This document shows positions 1-4,658 of a stretch of 5,092 bases of DNA, piece by piece. Source of the DNA: an uncultured Leptolyngbya sp. (GTDB lineage Bacteria; Cyanobacteriota; Cyanobacteriia; Phormidesmidales; Phormidesmidaceae). Positions within the stretch are counted from its first letter, which is position 1; every line of letters begins with the position of its first letter. The stretch lies in assembly GCA_937899365.1 (NCBI GenBank), contig CALBPH010000731.1:1-5092 (forward strand). Direction: 5' to 3'. The notes beneath the pieces are model-generated. The model had not been told where the DNA came from. It was given only the letters and a program-made list of their open reading frames with translations, and did no database searches. The translations under genes and the position numbers were made by a program.

Positions 1-926
1 CCTGTTTCCAAATAGTACCGTTGATACAGGTTGGGGTTTGAGTATTCATAGGTATTGCCGATTGTCTTTCCCTTAAAGTCGGCTGGGCGGTTCACATTGC
101 CCAGGTGTTTCTTGGCGACGGCTATGCCCTGACCGTTATTATTTTCGATGCTGGCTAGCTTGACTGAGAATGGGGTGGAGCCCAGACCCAGGGACATGGC
201 AATGGGCATGGGGGCCAGCATGTGATAGGCGTCGAGTTCACCTGCGCTCGCAGCGTCCCGCACCACCGACCAGCTGGAATATTTCATCAGCTCCACATCG
301 AGACCGTGCTTTTCATAGATACCCAGCGGCTTCGACATAATAATCGGTGTCGCACAGGTAATCGGCAGAAACGCCACCTTCAGATTGGACTTCTCCAACG
401 CTCCAATGGGCGGTGCATCCGCCGCGTCTTCTGCCACATCGGGGGTGGAATCACAGTTAGCCAACGTCACCAGGGCCGCACCCACCGCAATGTTCTGCAA
501 GAACTTACGCCGCGTCACCTGGCTCATGCGCTTGGCATCGGTGAAAAACTCTCCCGCCTTAGGCCCAAAGGCCGCACTAAACGCTTGGTCCAAACCACCT
601 GCCAGCTGAATTAAGTCCCTCACCAGCCGCTCTCGCTTGGGCTTGCCTTGCCCCACCATGCTGACAAACAACGCTGTACGCAATTCTGCCTGACTAATGG
701 CATCTGCCGTTTCAATGGCAGCGGGCTGATACATCCGCATCTTAACCAGGTCATCGATCAAATCAGCCGGATTTTGAGGCATCTCAGCCTCAGCCATTAA
801 TCGCCAGTGATCTTGGGTGGAGTGAACGCTACCGCAAATAACACAACGTGTAGCAACAGTGCTCACATCTCCCTGTTCGCAGGATAGATTACTCCACTGG
901 CGAGGCTGACCGGAAATCGATACCAT
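1..926 (-). CDS. ABC transporter substrate-binding protein, NrtA/CmpA/SsuA-like, with N-terminal extension (3' end outside window)
   Basis: This is the N-terminal 308 codons of a Tat-exported, probably lipid-anchored solute-binding protein of a nitrate/bicarbonate/sulfonate-type ABC importer. From the ATG at 926, residues 139-144 read RRKFLQ (twin-arginine motif), followed by a hydrophobic stretch and LANC with Cys158 as candidate lipid-anchor residue. From about residue 175 the sequence LKVAFLPITCATPIIMSKPL, then GIYEKHGLDVEL and an AYHMLAPMPIAMSLG segment, follow the NrtA/CmpA pattern; mature domain I is present as far as the window edge. Residues 1-133 are an unusual predicted cytoplasmic extension containing C28-x2-C31 plus H35 and H40. 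The start is uncertain: ATG 926 follows an in-frame TAG closely but has no good Shine-Dalgarno, GTG 866 has GGGAG too close, and ATG 527 would give a conventional Tat lipoprotein. The frame is open throughout from 926. Permease and ATPase genes would be expected beyond position 1. The substrate is unknown. Confidence 0.85.
   Translation of the reverse strand, partial: MVSISGQPRQWSNLSCEQGDVSTVATRCVICGSVHSTQDHWRLMAEAEMPQNPADLIDDLVKMRMYQPAAIETADAISQAELRTALFVSMVGQGKPKRERLVRDLIQLAGGLDQAFSAAFGPKAGEFFTDAKRMSQVTRRKFLQNIAVGAALVTLANCDSTPDVAEDAADAPPIGALEKSNLKVAFLPITCATPIIMSKPLGIYEKHGLDVELMKYSSWSVVRDAASAGELDAYHMLAPMPIAMSLGLGSTPFSVKLASIENNNGQGIAVAKKHLGNVNRPADFKGKTIGNTYEYSNPNLYQRYYLET
507..512 (-). other. 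Twin-arginine motif codons (Tat signal of the substrate-binding protein)
   Basis: The two arginine codons of TRRKFLQ, residues 139-140 counted from the ATG at 926, start the Tat signal. The hydrophobic core follows, and Cys158 (codon 453-455) lies in LANC, a weak lipobox because Asn at -1 is not typical. The motif sits over 130 residues into the open frame instead of at its N-terminus, which is what makes the start of this gene a real question. Confidence 0.7.
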
Positions 927-1006
927 AGGACCAATTTTTGATAAGGGCTACTGCCTCCTTATTAGAACGGTTATTCCAACAGATTTTTGTGGGCATTAAT
1001 ACCATT

Positions 1007-1029
1007 TAACAGAGCTTAATTATCTGTTA
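1007..1029. promoter_or_regulatory. Perfect 7-bp inverted repeat upstream of the transporter gene
   Basis: TAACAGA at 1007-1013 and TCTGTTA at 1023-1029 are perfect inverted arms around an AT-rich 9-base spacer. The element lies 81-103 bases upstream of the ATG at 926. A TTA-N8-TAA arrangement (1006-1019), the loose pattern bound by cyanobacterial LysR regulators such as CmpR, overlaps it. The symmetry is seen directly; the regulatory role is inferred from position only. Confidence 0.35.
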
Positions 1030-1051
1030 TGGCTCCATGTTATGGCTCCAT
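1026..1051. repeat. Tandem duplication of a 13-bp unit
   Basis: GTTATGGCTCCAT occurs twice without interruption (1026-1038 and 1039-1051). The first copy overlaps the right arm of the inverted repeat at 1007-1029, and the second ends just before the palindrome at 1058. It is probably a slippage or insertion scar. No function is evident. Confidence 0.85.
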
Positions 1052-1057
1052 ATTTTT

Positions 1058-1082
1058 GTAGGGTGGGCATTGCCCACCCTAC
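1058..1082. repeat. 25-bp perfect palindromic interspersed repeat
   Basis: The arms GTAGGGTGGGCA (1058-1069) and TGCCCACCCTAC (1071-1082) are exact reverse complements around one base. This GTAGGGTGGGCA/TGCCCACCCTAC palindrome is, from general knowledge, widely dispersed in cyanobacterial and some other bacterial genomes. It lies 25 bases past the stop codon of the flavoprotein gene and could fold in its transcript. There is no U-tract after it on the minus strand, so it is not called an intrinsic terminator. Confidence 0.8.
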
Positions 1083-1106
1083 GTCCCTTTCCGACAGAAC
1101 CTACGT

Positions 1107-2273
1107 TTATGCAACGGGCAATGCGGTCTCTTTCATATCTGCCAACATCTTCTTCAGATGCTTTAGGGCAGGCGTCACAATCGCCACGAAATACGCTTCC
1201 CGTAGCTTACGCTCTGGAGCGCTACCATGCACATAGGCCCGTGCCCCCGCATGGAGCATCGCCGCCTGGGACGAGCGCAACGACAGTTCTGACGCTGTGG
1301 CTCGAGCTTGGATAATCTCCCTCGTCAGTTGAGGGTCAGCCACCCCTGTGCAGTTATTTAACTGATCCGCCAGCCTATAGGTGCGCTGTCGAGCTATCTC
1401 TAGATCGGCACTCAGGTCTTCGGCCTGATCATCCAAATAACAATTCACATGGCCCAGCCGCTTATTCGACCGTCTCATCAGCTCAATGCAGCTATCGGTT
1501 AGCCCCAGACCCATGCCCACCTGGGTCAAAATAAATCCAGGCCGAATGCAGGCCACATAGTCCTCACAGGGAGCGGCCAACACCCACTCATCCGGGACAA
1601 ACGCATTGCGAAATACACAGCTATAGGTACCCGTTCCTTCTAGGGCAATAAAGTGAGCATTAAGCCGTAGCGACATGCCCTCCAGCTGATCGGAGACAAT
1701 GGCCATCATGTACTCATCCGAGTCAGCCAGTTTGGCAGCAATGCCAAAGTAATGGCCAGGTCCCAAATTAGAAACCCAGGGTAGCAGACCATTAATGACA
1801 TAGCCCCCATCCACCCGCGTCGCCGTCAGGGCAATTTTCTCAATGTCAGCAAAGTGTTGCATCGGGTTCGACAACCCTGTTCCTGCTAGCACCTGGCCCG
1901 TCGCCACCTTAGGAAGCATTTCAGCCTTGAGTGTCTTGTTTTCAGTATTTTCTAAATACCAGGTACAGGCCACCTGACACCAGGCAATAAACCCAGTCGA
2001 AAGACAATCCTTAGAAATTTCCTCAATACTCTGAACCGCGGCCCTCAGACCTTTTCCAGACCCTTGATGGTCTGTCGATACCGCATGGGCAAAGGCATCG
2101 GCCGCACCCAGCTGATGCATAATGTCCCTGGGGAATTCTCCCTTGAGGTCAATATCTTGCACCTTGGGGGTCAGTACCTGATTAATTACCTGGCGAAGCT
2201 CAGTGATAGCCGGGGTCACTCCTAAGGTTTCCAGAGATGCCCCGCGGTTTGAAGGTTTTGAAACAGTTTGCAT
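1107..2273 (-). CDS. Acyl-CoA dehydrogenase-fold flavoprotein, probably a non-dehydrogenase (monooxygenase-like) member
   Basis: This 388-residue protein has the length and three-domain layout of the acyl-CoA dehydrogenase superfamily: helical N-domain (about 20-125), beta-barrel flavin domain (about 128-235, with GTGLSNPMQHF in the place of the usual substrate/FAD loop and GGYVINGLLPWVSN matching the family's G-x-x-x-NG-K-x-W-x-S/T-N stretch) and C-terminal helical bundle (about 245-380, ending AGARAYVHGSAPERKLREAYF). The usual EGT-x-E segment that carries the base in dehydrogenases such as MCAD reads IVTPALKHL (365-373); no Glu or Asp lies between E359 and D379. Loss of that base is typical of monooxygenase-like branches such as DszC and SfnB, so oxidation or oxygenation of a small non-CoA substrate is plausible but inferred. 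ATG 2273 is the first start; no strong ribosome site precedes it. The neighbouring transporter and OsmC genes lie on the same strand. Confidence 0.88.
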   Translation of the reverse strand: MQTVSKPSNRGASLETLGVTPAITELRQVINQVLTPKVQDIDLKGEFPRDIMHQLGAADAFAHAVSTDHQGSGKGLRAAVQSIEEISKDCLSTGFIAWCQVACTWYLENTENKTLKAEMLPKVATGQVLAGTGLSNPMQHFADIEKIALTATRVDGGYVINGLLPWVSNLGPGHYFGIAAKLADSDEYMMAIVSDQLEGMSLRLNAHFIALEGTGTYSCVFRNAFVPDEWVLAAPCEDYVACIRPGFILTQVGMGLGLTDSCIELMRRSNKRLGHVNCYLDDQAEDLSADLEIARQRTYRLADQLNNCTGVADPQLTREIIQARATASELSLRSSQAAMLHAGARAYVHGSAPERKLREAYFVAIVTPALKHLKKMLADMKETALPVA

Positions 2274-2301
2274 GGCAATGCTGATGTGTATGGGTTGATC
2301 T

Positions 2302-2323
2302 GATAACGCTGGGTATAGTTATC
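2302..2323. promoter_or_regulatory. GATAAC-N10-GTTATC inverted repeat upstream of the flavoprotein gene
   Basis: The perfect 6-bp arms are 28 bases upstream of ATG 2273, in the region where its promoter or 5' leader should lie. A dimeric regulator could bind here. This is inference from symmetry and position; the arms are short enough to arise by chance. Confidence 0.25.
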
Positions 2324-2399
2324 CCGGGACGTAGAGAATGGTCTGTTGGCACAATGCTGAAGCATGCGCCCAGTTTTGGATCGGGCGCTAATTGCAGGC

Positions 2400-2474
2400 T
2401 GTCGCTAAACCCATAGCTTGCATTAATCTGGGTGGTTAGCTCCTACCCACTAAGGACTGTTTGCTAAAGCGACA
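2400..2474 (-). other. Nested 75-base foldable element in the leader of the flavoprotein gene
   Basis: The outer arms TGTCGCT (2400-2406) and AGCGACA (2468-2474) pair perfectly. AAAC (2407-2410) pairs with GTTT (2459-2462), leaving a 5-base bulge. An internal hairpin TGGGT+GG / CC+ACCCA (2429-2435 with 2442-2449, one bulged base, 6-base loop) sits inside. Read on the minus strand it would lie about 125-200 bases upstream of ATG 2273. It matches no riboswitch class that I recognise. It could be a structured leader, a small RNA or a degenerate repeat. Confidence 0.3.
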
Positions 2475-2559
2475 CGTTGGCTGTGGGGCACTAGATGTAG
2501 AGCTTTTAACGATCTCTTACCCCTTTCGTGGGGGTTGATTTGATTAGCCGTATTACGTT

Positions 2560-2595
2560 GAGCGCAGGGTGGATCTTTAAACCCAGCCTGCGCTC
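2560..2595 (-). terminator. Strong hairpin 17 bases after the OsmC-family stop codon
   Basis: GAGCGCAGG (2560-2568) and CCTGCGCTC (2587-2595) form a 9-bp GC-rich stem, extended past one G-G mismatch by TGG/CCA, with a loop of about 10 bases. Its place just after the stop codon suggests 3'-end formation or transcript stabilisation. There is no T-run after it on the minus strand, so it is not a textbook intrinsic terminator. Confidence 0.45.
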
Positions 2596-2611
2596 TATCC
2601 AGCCAGCCTAA

Positions 2612-3154
2612 CTAAACCATCGAAACCGATACCGGCATCGGGTTGCTCAATGTGGCAGATACCGGCGACCAGGTATTTGCATGGGTCACCATCTCTTCTA
2701 AAACAGCCTTGTCAGCATCACCATCTATGTCCACCTTCACTCGCACATCGGTAAACCCGATCTGAGGCTTTTCCAGTTCTCCAGTACCCCAGGTGCTGAC
2801 AATGTTGATGTCTCCTTCTAGGAAAATTTCCAATTTGGTTAAGCTGACGCCTTTAGCCGCGGCATTGGCTTGGATGCCTACCACCAAACAAGAACCCAAT
2901 GCCCCAAGCACAATCTCAGACGGGTTGGGAGCCGTATTGTCCCCTAGGAGAACGGGAGGTTCATCAATGGCAAAGGCTTCTAAATCACGGGCGTAGTTTA
3001 GACTGCGAAACTTGCCAGTACAGACGGTTTTCACCTTAAGGGTCTTATCGGCGGGGTTGGCTTTATTTTTTGCTGCCAAATCCGTTAGGCCCTCTTGGGG
3101 AATGGGCGTAAGCGGTGCTGTAACCTCAGCGGTCATGGTAGTTGCTTCGGCCAT
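2612..3154 (-). CDS. OsmC-family protein lacking the second redox cysteine
   Basis: OsmC/Ohr proteins are small cytoplasmic thiol enzymes, the classical members reducing organic peroxides with a Cys pair. From ATG 3154 this is 180 residues: an N-terminal segment rich in Thr, Pro and Ala, then a beta-rich half ending NPSEIVLGALGSCLVVGIQA, where the family's first (peroxidatic) Cys, Cys89, begins the central helix, then the C-terminal half. The place where the second Cys normally stands (C-P-V) reads TWSPVSATLSNP, with Ser instead. A standard two-Cys peroxidase cycle is therefore unlikely; another thiol role, or partnership with an external thiol, is inferred. An in-frame TTG at 3166 would add four residues, and a second ATG at 3136 would remove six; ATG 3154 is preferred, with a weak GGA seven bases upstream. 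The gene is divergent from the DUF1348 gene and upstream of the flavoprotein gene on the same strand. Confidence 0.87.
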   Translation of the reverse strand: MAEATTMTAEVTAPLTPIPQEGLTDLAAKNKANPADKTLKVKTVCTGKFRSLNYARDLEAFAIDEPPVLLGDNTAPNPSEIVLGALGSCLVVGIQANAAAKGVSLTKLEIFLEGDINIVSTWGTGELEKPQIGFTDVRVKVDIDGDADKAVLEEMVTHANTWSPVSATLSNPMPVSVSMV

Positions 3155-3156
3155 AG

Positions 3157-3172
3157 TTCTATCCAAATAGAA
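3157..3172. promoter_or_regulatory. Palindrome TTCTAT-CCAA-ATAGAA next to the OsmC-family start codon
   Basis: The perfect 6-bp arms surround a 4-base spacer, beginning two bases upstream of ATG 3154. A dimeric repressor bound here could block initiation, or the arms could hairpin around the ribosome-binding region. The inverted symmetry is seen; operator function is inferred. It also argues against the TTG start at 3166, whose codon lies inside the element. Confidence 0.4.
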
Positions 3173-3219
3173 TGATCACTCTATTTAAGATACAAGAATT
3201 TTTCAGGAGGGGAAAGGAA

Positions 3220-3243
3220 ATGTTATCGGTTGATAAAAAATAG
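3220..3243 (+). other. Possible 7-codon leader ORF with strong Shine-Dalgarno
   Basis: AGGAGG at 3205-3210 is followed after nine bases by ATG TTA TCG GTT GAT AAA AAA TAG, encoding MLSVDKK. It is the best ribosome-binding sequence in the window, yet it serves only seven codons. A hairpin (3243-3260) starts at the last base of its stop codon. It may be a leader peptide for the plus-strand DUF1348 gene about 220 bases downstream, or chance. Confidence 0.15.
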
Positions 3244-3260
3244 AGGCGTTGCTGAGCCTC
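3233..3260 (-). terminator. Rho-independent terminator-like hairpin on the minus strand, upstream of the OsmC-family gene
   Basis: On the minus strand GAGGC (3260-3256) pairs with GCCTC (3247-3243) over an 8-base loop and is followed by TATTTTTTATC, a good T-run. The stem is short (5 bp) but GC-rich. It would stop transcription arriving from the antisense side of the DUF1348 gene, or attenuate a long OsmC-family leader if that promoter lies above 3260. Confidence 0.45.
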
Positions 3261-3265
3261 GGGAT

Positions 3266-3321
3266 GAATTTATCGGGTAAACATCGGCGCATGTCTCACA
3301 GATCGGTTTATCCCCTAAATC
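3266..3321. repeat. Imperfect long inverted repeat in the divergent intergenic region
   Basis: ATTTA..GGG-TAAAC on the left (about 3267-3282) is mirrored by GTTTATCCCCTAAAT on the right (3306-3320), with one or two unpaired bases and a central segment of about 23 bases. It lies between the divergent OsmC-family and DUF1348 genes and could be a cruciform or a pair of regulator half-sites. Function is not known. Confidence 0.3.
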
Positions 3322-3343
3322 AGCGCCAGCAAAATAGAAAGGA

Positions 3344-3356
3344 TTGAGAGTCTCAA
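3344..3356. promoter_or_regulatory. Perfect palindrome TTGAGA-G-TCTCAA
   Basis: The 13-base dyad (arms of six around one base) is flanked further out by AGGA (3340-3343) and TCCT (3362-3365). It lies about 105 bases before ATG 3461 of the DUF1348 gene. Such tight dyads suit a dimeric DNA-binding protein. Which regulator, and which of the divergent genes it serves, cannot be told. Confidence 0.35.
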
Positions 3357-3447
3357 GAAAATCCTAGTTTTCCAAAATTTCGTCCCATCTAAATGAGAAC
3401 ACTGACAGGTATAAGTAGAGTGAATTAATCCGTTTGATTGATGAGTC

Positions 3448-3451
3448 AGGA
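3448..3451 (+). promoter_or_regulatory. Ribosome-binding site deciding the DUF1348 start
   Basis: AGGA ends nine bases before ATG 3461. The upstream in-frame TTG at 3434 has no comparable purine-rich sequence, so the ATG is taken as the start. Confidence 0.55.
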
Positions 3452-3460
3452 TTTTTGCCT

Positions 3461-3931
3461 ATGTCAGCTCCAAAGTTAGTCCCCCCGTTTACCTACGAGA
3501 TCGCGGCTCAGAAAGTACGTATGGCTGAAAACGCGTGGAATAGTCGTGATCCAGAAAGGGTCTCGATGGCGTATTCAGAAAACAGCCATTGGCGTAATCG
3601 AGCTGAGATTTTTGAAGGACGAGAAGCGATTCGAGATTTTTTGAGCCGTAAGTGGGATAAGGAACTGGATTATCGATTGACTAAGGAGATGTGGGCCTTT
3701 GGGGAGAACCGAATTGCCGTACGCTTTCAGTATGAGTGGCACGATGATGCGGGGCAGTGGTATCGGGCCTATGGTAATGAGAATTGGGAATTTGATGAAG
3801 AGGGGCTGATGCGGCGGCGGGAGGCGAGCATCAACGATAAGCCGATTACGGAAGAGGAACGTCGGTTTTTCTGGCCTGCGCCAGGGCGCCGTCCGGAAGA
3901 TCATCCAGGGCTGATTGATTCTCCTGAGTAG
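3461..3931 (+). CDS. DUF1348 / NTF2-like (SnoaL-like fold) protein
   Basis: This 156-residue protein has the cone-shaped NTF2-like fold pattern of the DUF1348 family: N-terminal helix with KVRMAENAWNSRDPERVSMA, then YSENSHWRNRAEIFEGREAI (39-58), RDFLSRKWDKELDYRL, and beta strands carrying RIAVRFQYEWHDDAGQWYRA, GNENWEF and REASINDKPI. The order and the W/R-rich segments are strongly family-like, and length is normal (about 150-160). Members are small soluble cytoplasmic proteins of no settled function. ATG 3461 is chosen because AGGA lies nine bases upstream (3448-3451); an in-frame TTG at 3434 would add nine residues and lacks a ribosome site. TATAAG at 3410-3415 is a possible -10. It is divergent from the OsmC-family gene and convergent with the TetR gene, a neighbour combination suggesting shared control. 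Confidence 0.9.
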   Translation: MSAPKLVPPFTYEIAAQKVRMAENAWNSRDPERVSMAYSENSHWRNRAEIFEGREAIRDFLSRKWDKELDYRLTKEMWAFGENRIAVRFQYEWHDDAGQWYRAYGNENWEFDEEGLMRRREASINDKPITEEERRFFWPAPGRRPEDHPGLIDSPE

Positions 3932-3959
3932 TTGTTGGAGAATTTTGATCGCTAGCCGC

Positions 3960-3998
3960 CAACCCACCCCGTTGCCCCTCCCAGGAGGGGAAGGGTTG
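3960..3998. repeat. Nested palindromic repeat between convergent genes
   Basis: The inner arms CCCCTCC (3975-3981) and GGAGGGG (3984-3990) are perfect, and outer arms CAACCC (3960-3965) and GGGTTG (3993-3998) pair around them. This CCCCTCCCAGGAGGGG core with CAACCC/GGGTTG flanks resembles a dispersed repeat common in cyanobacterial intergenic DNA (general knowledge). It lies between the stops of the DUF1348 and TetR genes and may fold in both transcripts, but neither strand has a following T-run. Confidence 0.75.
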
Positions 3999-4036
3999 TC
4001 CATGCTGGCTTCGACTATGGCCTTAATCGCCTCTGC

Positions 4037-4630
4037 CTAGGAGGGTAGCATTGCCGATTCTAATGTCTGTCGTGCGAGATCAAACCCTCGTTTTAGTCGG
4101 TATTCGCTTCGATGTAGCTTACCCATGAGCATTGCGCCTTCAATGGCGGTAATAATTTGTTCGGCTAAATGTTCTGGGTTTACCTCGGGCCGTAGCTGAG
4201 GTTTGGCCTGACGCAGGGTTTGGGCTATGGCCCCCTCCCACTTGCTAAACACCTGCATTAGATGATCGCGAAACGAGTCGTCTTGCTCTACCAGATCAAC
4301 AATCAAATTGCCTAGCAAACAGCCGCCACACTTAGGCTCTTTCAGCTGTTTTTCTTCTAGCCGATCCAGAATCCAGAAAATTTGCTCGATGGGATCATCA
4401 CTCTGGGACACCGCTGGTTCAAGCACATTTGCCTGGAGCTGAGACCATTCAAAGTCAATCAGGGCATGGCCTAGCTCATGCTTTGATTGAAAATAGTTAT
4501 AAAAACTACCGGGAGACGCACCGCTGACCTCAAACAGTTTGCTTAACCCTGTTGCCGTTAGGCCTTGCCGATGGACCGTAGTGACCACCGATTTTAAGAT
4601 GTCCTCACGGGTGCGTTTGAGGTTAGCCAT
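4037..4630 (-). CDS. TetR/AcrR-family transcriptional regulator (LmrA/YxaF-like C-terminal domain) with a CxxC
   Basis: This 197-residue protein has a TetR-type helix-turn-helix at about residues 8-50 (TREDILKSVV, then GLTATGLSKLFEVSGASPGS and FYNYFQSKHELGHAL), and a ligand domain whose KCGGCLLGNLIVDLVEQDD segment (100-118) is typical of the GC-x-LGNL group that includes LmrA/YxaF-like regulators. It would bind DNA as a dimer and release it on binding a small hydrophobic or electrophilic compound. Cys101 and Cys104 make a CxxC at the domain entry; a redox or electrophile sensor role, as in cysteine-based TetR regulators such as NemR, is inference. ATG 4630 is the only sensible start; no strong Shine-Dalgarno is seen. 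A palindrome upstream (4647-4658) fits autoregulation. It is convergent with the DUF1348 gene. Confidence 0.93.
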   Translation of the reverse strand: MANLKRTREDILKSVVTTVHRQGLTATGLSKLFEVSGASPGSFYNYFQSKHELGHALIDFEWSQLQANVLEPAVSQSDDPIEQIFWILDRLEEKQLKEPKCGGCLLGNLIVDLVEQDDSFRDHLMQVFSKWEGAIAQTLRQAKPQLRPEVNPEHLAEQIITAIEGAMLMGKLHRSEYRLKRGFDLARQTLESAMLPS

Positions 4631-4646
4631 GACAGCTTTAGGATGA

Positions 4647-4658
4647 TGGGTTAACCCA
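4647..4658. promoter_or_regulatory. Perfect 12-bp palindrome TGGGTTAACCCA, candidate TetR autorepression operator
   Basis: The palindrome starts 17 bases upstream of ATG 4630 and abuts TATACT (minus strand, 4663-4658), a good -10 box, so it would cover the expected transcription start near 4651. That is the usual arrangement for TetR self-repression. Sequence symmetry and position are seen; binding is inferred. Confidence 0.55.

Larger units (their letters stand above)
2274..2611. other. 338-base non-coding spacer between the OsmC-family and flavoprotein genes
   Basis: I find no convincing gene here on either strand. It holds the 3' end of the OsmC-family transcript and the leader of the flavoprotein gene. 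Several short inverted repeats are visible: GATAAC/GTTATC (2302-2307/2318-2323), GCGCCC/GGGCGC (2366-2371/2383-2388), a larger nested structure at 2400-2474, ACCCC/GGGGT (2519-2523/2531-2535) and a 9-bp stem at 2560-2595. The density of foldable elements is notable, but no known riboswitch consensus was recognised. Confidence 0.6.

Noticed and set aside
222..614. Plus-strand open frames of 130 and 74 codons (222-614 and 385-609)
   Set aside because: They lie antisense to the well-supported binding-protein gene. Their predicted proteins are rich in His, Arg and Cys in the way typical of reverse-frame shadows, and they match no family pattern.
1058..1082. 25-bp palindrome as an intrinsic terminator of the flavoprotein gene
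   Set aside because: On the minus strand it is followed by A-rich and not T-rich sequence, and it matches a known dispersed repeat type, so it was recorded as a repeat.
1037..1315. Plus-strand open frames starting at 1037 and 1042
   Set aside because: They begin in the tandem duplication and palindromic repeat and run antisense into the 3' end of the flavoprotein gene; no protein family features are seen.
2366..2388. GCGCCC/GGGCGC hairpin as an integron attC site or terminator
   Set aside because: There are no integron core-site sequences and no T-run; a 6-bp stem with an 11-base loop is too weak to call.
2793..2996. Plus-strand 67-codon frame
   Set aside because: It is antisense to the centre of the OsmC-family gene, including its conserved Cys segment.
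3434..3460. TTG start adding nine residues to the DUF1348 protein
   Set aside because: No ribosome-binding sequence precedes TTG 3434, whereas ATG 3461 has AGGA at a good distance and gives the usual family length.
3960..3998. Bidirectional terminator for the convergent DUF1348 and TetR genes
   Set aside because: The stem is strong, but neither strand has a T-run after it. It is better explained as a dispersed palindromic repeat, although it may still affect transcript ends.
3575..4003. Minus-strand 142-codon frame
   Set aside because: It starts antisense in the palindromic repeat and runs through the DUF1348 gene, which has clear family motifs on the plus strand.
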